Assembly (NCBI GenBank): GCA_035222895.1
Contig: JAVYIG010009908.1
Span: 1-64,000, forward strand
Length of the DNA: 64,000 nt
DNA from: Strongylocentrotus droebachiensis
Taxonomy: Eukaryota > Echinodermata > Echinoidea > Camarodonta > Strongylocentrotidae
Reading direction: 5' to 3'
Position 1 is the stretch's first letter. Each line of letters opens with the position of its first letter. The notes under the pieces were generated by a model. That model searched no databases. It had not been told where the DNA came from and was given only the letters and a program-made list of their open reading frames with translations. Below are positions 1 to 39,756 of this stretch, one piece after another. The position numbers were made by a program, and so were the translations under genes.

Positions 1-28858
<28,858 letters not shown>

Positions 28859-31820
28859 GAGGAGTCATATATCGCGAGATTGGCTTCTGGAAGCCAGAGG
28901 GGCGTTACCGCCTTTTAACAGCATATGACCCAATATCCTTCTGGCTCGCAACAGACGAAATGTCCATTGTCAGTTCATTATTGTCCTAGGATACAGCGAT
29001 ACATGAACAAAGAAAAAGAAAAAGAAATGCACAATCCTACGAATGAAGCTCAACATACATACTTAACAAGAAGTGAACAGACTTCATTTACACTCTGTAG
29101 GCCAGGGTGTTATTTACATATTGGATAGAGAGGGGAGTATTTAGGTGGGCCGATTTACCAATTTGCCTACAACTGAATTGCCAGACAAAGATTTTGATTT
29201 AAAGGATGATGGTGCTTCCCTCCCCACCCCCCCCCCAAAAAAAAAAACACCCACGTCCTCCTGTTCCTAGCTATGTATTTTATTTTCAGTGACTAGACTA
29301 CCTTTCACAAGAGTAGACTATTTTTTAAGAACTGCACATGTTATGTGATTTCCTTTTAGCCTGAGCTTTTTCTGTGCCGTACACTGTCAGTGGCATCATT
29401 GAGAGAAAGAAGTCGTAGGTTCAGGACTATGTTATATATGTCACATATAAAAACACATGAGTATGTTATCACGTTCTTGATTTCATTCAAGTTTCGACTG
29501 TAATGTTTAATGTTTAATGTGTGAGGTGATTCGACGATAACGTTTGTCAATATAAACCATCTCAGCAAGTCTTTCTACTTTTGTATCACCCTACTCATTC
29601 TCTTCTCCCCCATCCCTTCCCCCACCTCTCTCTCTCTCTCTCTCTCTCCCTCTCCCTCTCTCACTCATTTTCACTCTCTCTCTCTCATCTCTATATTTCT
29701 CTCCCCCCTCTTTTAATCTATCTCTTATTCCATTTTCTATTTTTATATCAATAAAATTTGCATCTTTACCAGTTCAATTTTTTTTAAACTTCAAAAGGAC
29801 ACGTAACACATTAAACGAAGTGGAGTGGAGAAGTGGAGTATTTGTGTAAAATTTTCTGTACAGATCTTACGCTGTGTATGAAGAAATGCAAAGATTCATT
29901 AACAATCTGCACCTCTACTCGTTATAGATACGATGACGTTTTTATTTTACCTTTAATCTTCAAAAATATGGATTTCATTCAGTTTATAATTTTACCTTAG
30001 TATTCAACGGGTTGATTTAATTTTGAAATGGTGCTAATTTCTGTTTGCATTATTTCAGGTACTATTTCACGGACTATCTAATTTGTTGATGGTAATTGTT
30101 ATTTCGGACAAAGCAGTGGTTTAATTGCACATTTTTTTAGACCTGTTTGACTTGAGTTTCAAATGCTGTTTTATGAATACATTTTAAACATAATTAGAGT
30201 GTAACTCTAGCAGTTAACATTACACCTGATAAATGTCTTATACAAATGAAGTTTTTACTGTAACTTTTCGTTTTATTACAGCATTATACACTTATACAAA
30301 ATATTAATAATCATCAATTAAGGACATTTTTCCGATTTCGCAATTTGTATTATAGTTTCATTTACTTTCCGATTAATTTATAGACAATCATTATTTTTTT
30401 TGAATTAATCCACGAATGTCTTTTAGGTCCCCTTAGTTATCATCTCGCGAAGATCTCTAAAGGCCAATGACAAGTATACTTTCATTATTTGAAAGTTATT
30501 TAGACAATCAGTTTATGTTTATCGATGCTATATGAAAAGAATTGCAACATTTTGATAATTTGTCATTATTCAAGGATGTAGCTGGTACTCTTCCTGCTCT
30601 TCAATATAACTTTATTTCTTGAATAAAGGCATGACACTACTTCATATTAACCTATAAAACCATCTGCTATTCATAATATCCCTATGTGTCGACAGCCATC
30701 TCCCACAATGCATCGCCAACTGCATGACGCGCGCGTGATGATGATTTTATACAGGAATCGGAAATCGCTCTATGTACATGGTAGCGATGGCGGTAAAATA
30801 CCCTGCCATTATACATTACCCGCAAGAAAATTGGATGATGATTAAGTTACATTAGCGGCACATTACTTACGCATCAAATGTGTGTATGTTCTAATTTAGT
30901 AAGTATCGACAATGTAATTATGTTGAATATGCAATGTAGAACTGTTATATATCATACCACTTTGTCAAACCAGCTTTCAAATTGAAAAATATTGATCAGT
31001 AGTGATAATTATTACATTTGAAATGAAAAGATGATAATTGATAATACATTTGTAATTTAAAATGATGCTTGGTATCTTAAATAGGCAATAGAATGTTAAT
31101 TTATTGAAAATAAAATAGAACTATATTATAAACAAATATGAGTATGCTTTGTCTCTGTTTCTAAGAATGTTGTATTGTACAAGAACTTCGTTCAATCATT
31201 TGCAAAAATGTGGAAATATTTCAACTGCCATAGGCTAAAACACAAAGACTATTCTTTTAAGAGTAATTATCCTACCCTAAAAATTTCCTTGAAAGGCTGT
31301 GAAATTGAATTTAAATACAATTTAAAGACATGGACAAACATAGAGAGATTCCAAAAGGTGAGAAGACTGTCCATGAATTTGCAGTAATATGGGTACTTTT
31401 GGCCTTCAAAAAGAATGATTATGCTACCCCTAGAATCTCTTTCAAAGGATGTAAATTCAGATAAGTATGAAATTGGGATACATGGACTACCATAATGGTC
31501 CATATCGTAAACCTAAGGAGACCTTGCATCAGTGTGTAGCAATATGCCTCCTATTTGTTGATAAGGCGATCCGTCCTTTGGCCAAAACTGCACAGGCGCA
31601 TTCCACGGAAATAAACGGAGCGTCTTTCAAAGTAGGGAGGGGCGGGGGCTCTAACAAAAAAAAAGGTACTTTCTGGAAGAAAAAAAGGGGGCACCTTCAA
31701 AAGGGAAACCTCCAAGCGAAAAGTATACTATATTTAGACATTGGTAGGCCCTTATACCCCAAAATTGATTATGGTTTGACGTCTTTTGTGACCTTGGAAT
31801 CATGATGCAACGGAGAAAAT
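28859..31820 (+). other. GPCR 3' UTR and intergenic AT-rich sequence
   Basis: Candidate polyadenylation signals AATAAA at 29,750-29,755 and 30,622-30,627. A (CT)n patch lies at about 29,625-29,690. No further gene is visible; short frames here lack domains. Confidence 0.6.
29750..29755 (+). promoter_or_regulatory. Candidate poly(A) signal of the GPCR gene
   Basis: First AATAAA downstream of the stop, about 890 bp after it. Which signal is used cannot be told from sequence alone. Confidence 0.35.
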
Positions 31821-31821
31821 A

Positions 31822-32570
31822 TTAACCCTAAAAAGGCCGGGCTATTTGAGGTCTTAGTACGGCCGGGGCGGGAGGGGCATTATGCCCCCCCCCCTTAAGA
31901 TCTCGGCCGGGAAGCGGCCGATTACCGCGAAAATTTGCACGCATGTCAAGTGAAGTGTATAGAATAATATGAAAATTTCAATTATTTGAAAAATTTACTC
32001 ATTTGCATATTTATGGTAATTTATGCAAATAAAGTCATACAAATCACATTTTTACCCATAAATCATATATTATTTATATTTAAGTATTCTTTTTCACTAC
32101 ATATATTCATTCGACCATTCTGAATAATAATACGACAAAAAATTTGGAAGAGCCAGCTTATTCCTTATGTTATCCCTTGTTTTGATAATTTCTTATGTAT
32201 TTCATTTGTTGTTGTTGTTTTATTTCATTTCTTACTACAATTCAACTATTTTGAATCCCAAAACAACCACCTTAAATTTAAACAAGACCCAATAACCCAT
32301 GTTTGATCTGTTTTTAGGAAAAATGAATTTTCCATATGTTTTGTACACAAATCACGAAAATGAGCGATTTTCGGGCTGACATGCAAAGACAAAAGGTCAC
32401 GTGACCTTGTAACCGTAGGTCCAATTTTCAAAAAAAATCTTTTAAAAGTTGCGCAAGACTCGAAAGAAAAAAGTCAGCGAGCGGCGCGCCCATCCATATG
32501 CGTTCTCGAGCAATCAGAAAAATCGTGGAGGGGGGGGGGGCATAATGCCCCCCGGCCTTATTACGGTTAA
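31822..32570 (+). mobile_element. TTAA-flanked non-autonomous element (piggyBac- or Kolobok-like)
   Basis: Flanked by TTAA at both ends; the left end CCCTAAAAAGGCCGGG matches the inverse of the right end CCGGCCTTATTACGG with few changes. A related region at about 57,525-57,630 has the same outer flanks without the element. No transposase frame. Inside are G/C runs with GGGGCATTATGCCCC near each end. Confidence 0.72.
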
Positions 32571-32659
32571 AGGAGACACCTATGAATCCTTAGACTATTT
32601 AGTAAAGTACCTAACAAGGAAGTACCGGTACTTACAGAAAAACACGAGAGAAAGTGTCA

Positions 32660-33191
32660 ATGTGAGTCAGGGGCGTACGCAGGATTTTTTCAAGGGGGGG
32701 GGGGGGGGTTTAAAATATTTTGCTCCCGAAAATTTGAAAATCGCGCCGGCCGAAAAGTCGCTCAGTGGGGGGGGGGGGGGGGGGGGGGGTAAGCGGACAC
32801 TTTTTTTTTTTTTGGAGGTCAAAAAAAAATCGCAACGACTCAGCCAGCCGAAAAGTCGCTCAGTGGGGGGGGGGGGGGGGGGGGGGGGGGGTAAGCGGAC
32901 ACATTTTTTTTTTTTTTTTGGTCTCGAAATTTCATAATTTGACATTTTTTGTCGTTGGGGGGGGGGGGTAAGGTCACCTTATTTAGGTTAGCCGTGGGTA
33001 TAATTTGTTGTTTTATTTTTTTATTTTTTTAAATAATAAAAAAACAAAAAACAAAAAACAAAAAAAAACAAAGGGGGGGGGGGTTTTAGGTTTTTTTAGG
33101 AGGGTTTACATACATAAAAATACCAAAGGGGGGGGGGGGTTTGAACCTCAAACCCCCCCCCCCCCCCCCTGCGTACTCCCCTGATGTGAGT
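32660..33191 (+). mobile_element. Small hAT-like element rich in G and C runs, 8-bp target duplication
   Basis: Element 32,668-33,183 begins CAGGGGCGTACGCAGG and ends CTGCGTACTCCCCTG; ATGTGAGT flanks both sides exactly. The interior is G-runs, a duplicated AAAGTCGCTCAGTGGGG block (about 32,752 and 32,849) and C-runs. Frames through it are not genes. Confidence 0.85.
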
Positions 33192-33239
33192 CATAATATA
33201 ACCAAGCATCTTGCCGGATACAAATAAGAATATTTACAA

Positions 33240-34853
33240 GGTTCTTTCTATACAATCTTGGCTTCGTTAGGCTTCTAAGTGATAGTATGTGATTGTATGG
33301 TGGCATCGATGAATCCACTTCAATACAAGTATCATTTCCTTGCCAAGTAGGTTAAAGTCTTAACACATCTAGACTCAAGAGGGCAGGGTATATTGACTTG
33401 GTTGCCATATGTTTTTTTTAATAACAAACGAGATACAAATATGAATTTCTAGCTTTCTGCAGCATTTTGGGTATCTTTATTTTTTCTGCGATAAAATGTT
33501 TGGAACCGGGCTCTGCCACGGAACTTCAGGCATGACGAAACGTGATTTTCGTTGCATTACAGAAGTGTTTTTAGACTAATAAATCACCAAGATGATTAAC
33601 AGAGGATCATGACTGGGATTCGTACCCGGGGGTCTCAGTCATGTAGAAAAACTGTAAGCATGCGTGACCACAGCTTTTCCAGACACCCCCTAAACGAGGA
33701 TTTCTTCTTAAACCAAAAAACACCCTAAATGAGGATTGCGGGTGGTTTTTCCCCGAGTTCACACCCTAAACGGGTATTTCACAAAAGTGTACTCCTAAAC
33801 AAGTATTGTAAAATTGTAACCCCTGAGCATTTTGAAGTGCGATAGGGATTACGATTTAAGTTGTTGGCAGTGTAAAATAAATCAAATTGCGCTTATGATG
33901 TGAAATTAACAATGTAAACATTTATTTCAACAGAGAATCAACCTGTAGCCTACACTTCCAAATGGGTTTAATGCACAGCCATCATATTAAATCCTTTCTT
34001 TGAAAACAATATATCGGTATCGTTGGCATCCATATTGATCTACTGAAGATCTTAAGATCGTTTCAAACCGACTCGCGCTAGATATTCGCTACATGACTCT
34101 CTCTCGGCTCTCGGCCACACAGGAGCTAGAAAATAACCCTAAACGCGTATACAGGCGCGTACAGCAGGATTTTGAATCATTTTGAAAAAGTACCCTTTTT
34201 CTTGAAAATGGCCCAAAATGGATGTTTGCGAACACCTTAATGTCTAATTAAAAAAACACCCCTTCATATGCATTTTCTTTGTGACGTATGCTAACAGTAG
34301 GCTAATTGTATTTGACTGAGACCCCTGGGACTCGTATTGAGGTCATCGTTAGAAATATATTCGACATCAGAATCGAAATGATCTTGACAAAATGCGTTTG
34401 CTATCACTGATCATTGATATCTGGAAGTACGATTCAAGCAAAGTGAAAATTTCATTTTACAATATAATAGTGAACCTAGCACACGAAATGAAAGTAATAC
34501 TACTCCACTATAGTGACAAAACATGATGGGAAATAGGTATTTCGATGATGTGTCGTGATGAGGTTTTATGACAAAATTATCGGAAGAAGGAAAAAGTTCC
34601 ATTCTTAAAATCGGCCCAATCCCTTGCAGGCACTTTTCATCACAACCTGCTTCAAGACGTTATTTCCGTTATACACCATCGAGTTCAGGAACTATATTAT
34701 CGAATGCAGACTATGGTCAAACAGTCATTGTAATTACTAGTTTGACGCCGCGAGAGGAAAACCTACCTGACATTGTTCCGTAGCGATGAAAGCGCATCCA
34801 ATATAGTCTTCGTAGATTTGGATTTTTCATTATTGTTCTAACTTGGCTCTAAG
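33240..34853 (+). repeat. Cluster spacer/upstream block, copy 1 (before gene A)
   Basis: Recurs almost base for base at 37,560-39,460 (before B) and 61,350-63,002 (before D), and in diverged form at about 57,780-58,650 (before C). Includes CATGACTGGGA...CTCAGTCATG near 33,610. Its last 250 bp up to the ATG is conserved in all four copies and is where promoter elements should lie; it has CCAAT but I see no TATA box. Confidence 0.85.
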
Positions 34854-36107
34854 ATGGCGTTCATTCGATCGCAGGTGTTTTGTGTTTTTGTATCTATGTT
34901 TGTTGTACTTTTCTGTGTGGATCTTGCATGCAGAGTGGAAGGGGATACAATAGTAAAAATAGCTAACATCGGAGATAGTATCACACTAAGCTGCTCTCGA
35001 CCTGATGGTGTGTATGGTCTCTACACGCGGTGGTATAGAAATGAAACATTACTTGCCAACCAGGAAGGTGTCTTCATCAATGATCCTCGTTTTACACAAC
35101 GGGTTACCCGCGATGGTATGCCTGATTCTAACAATATATACATTTCTAACATCAGAATGAATGATTCGGCTACCTTCCAATGTTTTGACTATCATAATGT
35201 TATTATTCAGTCGTATGACTTGCGTGTCATTGGATGTTCTAATTGCATTATAGAAAATCATTCAAACCCAAATAAAATGAAAGTGATTTGTACGCTGGAT
35301 AACTATATGACAGGCCAGACGCTTCAAAAAGATATAATTTTGAACGGGAACACATATCGGACGGCTTCAATTCAAGGGAGAATGTTTTATTTTTCGATTT
35401 TTGTGACTGAATTAAACAGGCTTAATTCAGAGTTCTATCTGCAAATTGAGACTGAGTCGAGGATCACCTGCATGCTATCAACTCAGCCCATGCCTTCCTC
35501 CTCTCCTATGACTACGCTACCAACGACTTCTTTGAAACAAAGTACGAACAAAAGAGCATCGACATTCCTATATGGCAATATAACCCTGATTATCGCCATT
35601 CTTGGTTCTGTTTTCAGTCTCATATTGATTGTAATCATTCTCGTTCAGCGGTGTAAGAAAACGAAAGGTCGAAGAGAAAATAAAGACACTAGCAATGCAT
35701 CGATTAAACAGGAGCATCCTGAAGTTCGTAACGAATCGGTTGAAGATGGATCTCGGAAGGGTCCAGAGTATACCACTTTAATTATGGAATTGAGGGGAGC
35801 TAATCGTGAGTCAAAATCAACATCAAATGTTCTTGATAGATCTTTCAATTCAGATCATCTCTATGGCAACAATGCTATCATCACTCAACACGAGCAGATC
35901 AGGGGTACCCTTCAGCCAGGGGACCAGTATGATGATGTCAAGATGCCAGGATCAGGGGGTGATGCTGAAGAGTTTCGGCTCCATGACATGCCAGATGAAG
36001 GGCCCAGGAGGAATACCTTGAAGGCCACTCCAGAAGCAGGACAGACACCAACCTTGCCTAAGGATGAGGTTTTCAGTGTTGATGCGCTGTACGTCGATGT
36101 TTATTAG
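34854..36107 (+). CDS. Ig-domain type I membrane protein, gene A (intronless)
   Basis: 417 residues in one exon. Residues 1-30 are a signal peptide (hydrophobic FVSMFVVLFCVDLAC). Ig domain 1, about 31-126, has Cys47 (ITLSC), Trp60 (RWYRNE) and DSATFQC with Cys110. An extra Cys pair (GCSNC) leads into Ig-like domain 2 with Cys146 and Cys206. Ser/Thr/Pro stalk about 207-240, transmembrane helix 243-264, then KKTKGRR and a 150-residue tail. Tail Tyr motifs: EYTTLI (306), QYDDV (359), ALYVDV (413); they resemble ITIM/SH2 sites but none fits the strict consensus. Role inferred: cell-surface recognition receptor; ligand unknown. First member of a four-gene tandem cluster. Confidence 0.88.
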   Translation: MAFIRSQVFCVFVSMFVVLFCVDLACRVEGDTIVKIANIGDSITLSCSRPDGVYGLYTRWYRNETLLANQEGVFINDPRFTQRVTRDGMPDSNNIYISNIRMNDSATFQCFDYHNVIIQSYDLRVIGCSNCIIENHSNPNKMKVICTLDNYMTGQTLQKDIILNGNTYRTASIQGRMFYFSIFVTELNRLNSEFYLQIETESRITCMLSTQPMPSSSPMTTLPTTSLKQSTNKRASTFLYGNITLIIAILGSVFSLILIVIILVQRCKKTKGRRENKDTSNASIKQEHPEVRNESVEDGSRKGPEYTTLIMELRGANRESKSTSNVLDRSFNSDHLYGNNAIITQHEQIRGTLQPGDQYDDVKMPGSGGDAEEFRLHDMPDEGPRRNTLKATPEAGQTPTLPKDEVFSVDALYVDVY

Positions 36108-37559
36108 ACCAAGAAAAAAAAAAACCTATTTTATTAAATAATTATTTTGTTCAAAACTTTTCAAATTCGAATTTACTTGTTGTTGAAGGGTTTATTGCCT
36201 AATATCTAGTCTTAAAGATTTGTCACCTAAAGGCTAAAGCCGATTTCCGAATTGATACTGAACACTACTCGGTTATATTTTGACAAAATATTAACTTGAA
36301 GATGATATTTGGGGAAGGCTCTAACCGTCTCAACATTGAAGCCACATTGTGTAGCATAAACATCTTATCTATACAAATTAAAGAATGTTTTGGAAGTGAA
36401 AAGCACAGGATACATGCTGTATATTTGATAAAAGAATTAAAGGTGGAAATTCGTACCTATCTCAATATGAAATGTAATCAAAAGAAATTCGATACAAACG
36501 AAGTTACAAAAATGTTTTCATTATTTTAGTTAGTGATTATGTCACATTAGTTTCATGTTCTGTACTATGTATGATATGTTACAACTGCATGATAACTTAT
36601 GATATGAACAAATAAAGTCCCTCGAAAGAGGATAAATAGAAAAAAAAATAAACATCTGATCTTACATAAAACGTGATAGGATAAAGGGATTCCGAGAAGT
36701 TGTTTAAATCTTGTCACAACATCGGCTGCTATATGAGTTTTAAGATCTTTTTGAAAAGTAAAAACTAAGACTTTTAAAGGAGATATCAAATCATGCTTAT
36801 ACGAACACCTTAAATTTTTCTGCTGGTGTGACAAGTTCGGGAATCTGTTAATGACTCTAGATAATACCATCGTTTGGAGTGTACAAACGGTACAACTGTG
36901 TTTACGGCGATATGATGTTGGTTGTAATGAAAACTCAAAGTAAACTAGGTTTCGAAGTTAAAAAGAGCAATAATATAAAACAGATTTGAATCCAAATCAA
37001 TTTCCTTTTTTGTAAATTCTTATAATGAGCCGAACTCTTTGGATGCCGTGTATGTAAGATTCTGTTTAAAATTCTGTTTATTTGAATGGTGTAATATGAT
37101 GAAATGGTTTTATATCTATATAAGGTAAAACGAAGTGGATTGCCTTTGCTTACTTTCAAAGTCGTAGTCATTGATTGCTTGTTGGCGACCTTAAATGTGT
37201 ACGTATAACACGATTGTAGAGACTTGAAATCTGGCAGTCTTGTAAAGATTGTCTGATGTTCAGTCATGCATGAAGGGATTCAAATGAAAATGGTACCTAA
37301 ATGTACAGGGAGGATAACTCTATCAAGACATATCATGAAACCCATAATTAAATATTCATACTTCAAACAATACAACTTTTAAAAAGTGGAACATTTTTTC
37401 TGACTCACCCTGTATATTCTGTACGATATTGAAAATATATATGCCACGCCTACTTTCTGACAAAAAGTGTCGATGTTGGCCAAAATATAATCATAACCAA
37501 TCGTCATTCTTCCAAAATACATATTACAATGCTGACAAAAAACTTTCTATGTATACAAT
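36108..37559 (+). repeat. 3' flank of gene A, duplicated after gene C
   Basis: Near-identical to 59,905-61,350, differing by scattered substitutions and small indels in A-runs. Contains AATAAA-type signals (for example near 36,611). Short open frames here recur in both copies only because the DNA is duplicated. Confidence 0.85.
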
Positions 37560-39756
37560 TTCGGTTTCGTTATGCTTCTAAGTGATCGTATGTTTTGGAC
37601 AGTCAATAGATCCACTTCAATACAAGTGTCATTTCCTTGTCAAGTAGGTTGAAGTCTTAACACATCTAGACTCAAGAGGGCAGGGTATATTGACTGGTTG
37701 CCATATCGTTTTTTTAATAACAAACGAGATACAAATATGAATTTCTAGCTTTCTGCAGCATTTTGGGTATCTTTATTTTTTCTGCGATAAAATGTTTGGA
37801 ACCGGGCTCTGCCACGGAACTTCAGGCATGACGAAACGTGATTTTCGTTGCATTACAGAAGTGTTTTTAGACTAATAAATCACCAAGATGATTAACAGAG
37901 GATCATGACTGGGATTCGTACCCGGGGGTCTCAGTCATGTAGAAAAACTGTAAGCATGCGTGACCACAGCTTTTCCAGACACCCCCTAAACGAGGATTTC
38001 TTCTTAAACCAAAAAACACCTTAAATGAGGATTGCGGGTGGTTTTCCCCCGAATTCACACCCTAAACGGGTATTTCACAAAAGTGTACTCCTAAACAAGT
38101 ATTGTAAAATTGTAACCCCTTGAGCATTTTGAAGTGCGATAGGGATTACGATTTAAATTGTTGGCAGTGTAAAATAAATCAAATTGCGCTTATGATGTGA
38201 AATTAACAATGTAACCATTTATATTTCAACAGAGAATTAACCTGTAGCTTACACTTCCAAATGGGTTTAATGCACAGCCATCATATTAAGTCCTTTCTTT
38301 GAAAAAAATATATCGGTATCAGGGGCGGATCTAGCTTTATGCTAAGGGGGGGTTTGACCAAAATAATGACGATGCAGAGCATCGTCCACGAGCCGCGAAG
38401 CGGCGAGCCGATTTTTTGGGGGGTGTTTATTTGAACCCCGTAAGTGATGTTTTCCTGGCATCTATTAACACAATGGAGACCATAAAAAGCAGTGCATGAT
38501 AACGTCTTTTTAAATCAAGTAACAGTTTAATACATAGTTATATCCAGAGTTATCATGTGTTTGGTTAAGTTACCAGATGAGTTGAATATCTTCTCACAAT
38601 ATTTGCACTTGAAAGGGTTTCTCTCCAGCGTGCGTTCTTTTTTCTTTCTTTTTTTCTTTTTTTTTCCTTTTTTTTTCTTTTTTTTTGGGGGGGCCGCCCA
38701 AGGGGGGGGGGGGGGGGGTTGCAACCCCCCAACCCCCCCTCTAGATCCGCTTCTGGGTATCGTTGGCATCCATATTGATCTACTGATGATCTTAAGATCG
38801 TTTCAAACCGACTAGCGCTAGATATTCGCTACATGACTCTCTCGTGGCTGTCGGCCACACAGGAGCAAACCCCGAGGGCTAGAAAATAACCCTAAACACG
38901 TATACCGGCGCGTACAGCAGGATTTTGAATCGTTTTTAAAAAGTACCCTTTTTCTTGAAAATGGCCCAAAATGGATGTTTTTAAACCCCTTGATGTCCAA
39001 TTAAAAAAACACCCCTTTATACGCATTTTCTTGGTCACGCATGCTAACAGTAATTGAATTTGACTGAGACCACTGGGACTCGTATTGAGGTCATCGTTAG
39101 AAATATATTCGACATCAGAATCGAAATGATCTTGTCCAAATGCGTTTGCTATCACTGGGCATTGATATCTCAGTGGAGGTACGATTCAAGCAAAGTGAAA
39201 AGTTCATTCATTTTTACAATATAATAGTGAACCTAGTACACGAAATAAAATACTCCGCCAATAAAGTGACCAAACATGGTGGAAAATAGGTACTTCGATG
39301 ATGTGCCGTGACGAGATTTTATGACAAAATTATCGGAAGAAGAAAAAAGGTACCCTTCTTCAAATCGGCCCGATCCCTTTCAGGCACTTTTCATCACAAC
39401 CTGCTTCAAGACTCTATTTCCGTTATACACCATCGAGTTCAGGAACTATATCATCGGGCCACGGCGGCTAAAACCTTCAGGATCCACTTTTTTTTATAAC
39501 GGAAACAGTAAGCCACCCTTCTATCGTTCACAATAAAAATTACACACCCATGTTAAACAAGTATAATAACCATGGCAACCAAAACTATCACTCTGACGTA
39601 AGAACAAAATATACAAAGTTTTGAGATCAGCATACCGAGTTATTTCCACGCACTTTTCATCACAGCCTGCTTCAAGACTCTATTTCCGAATGCAGACAAT
39701 GGTCATACAATCATTGTGGTACTTCACCGTCTTCAACGAAGCAACGCAGTACTACC
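37560..39756 (+). repeat. Cluster spacer/upstream block, copy 2 (before gene B), interrupted
   Basis: Same block as 33,240-34,853, split by the elements at 38,330 and 39,757. Between 39,460 and 39,640 is extra unassigned sequence absent from copy 1, followed by a second partial copy of the near-gene region (CACTTTTCATCACA...). Confidence 0.75.
38325..38760 (+). mobile_element. MITE with CAGGGGCGGATCTAG ends and GGTAT target duplication
   Basis: Element 38,330-38,755 ends CTAGATCCGCTTCTG, the near inverse of its start. GGTAT flanks both sides. Copies of the spacer at 34,015 and 62,108 show the empty site TATCGGTATCGTTGG, proving insertion. The interior has an AGCATCG/GAGCCGCGAAGCGGCGAG hairpin patch, T-runs and G/C runs. 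A 5-bp duplication with CAGGGG ends suggests a hAT5-type relative. Confidence 0.82.

Noticed and set aside
32449..32971. Gly-rich and Pro-rich frames
   Set aside because: Translation of G and C runs in a MITE.
33600..33660. Regulatory palindrome CATGACTGGGA...CTCAGTCATG
   Set aside because: Present in every spacer copy because of duplication; nothing further supports a function.
36565..37267. Two minus-strand frames of about 100 codons repeated at 60,362-61,064
   Set aside because: They recur only because the 3' flanks are near-identical duplicates; no domain is visible and the frame is lost in the diverged flank of gene B.
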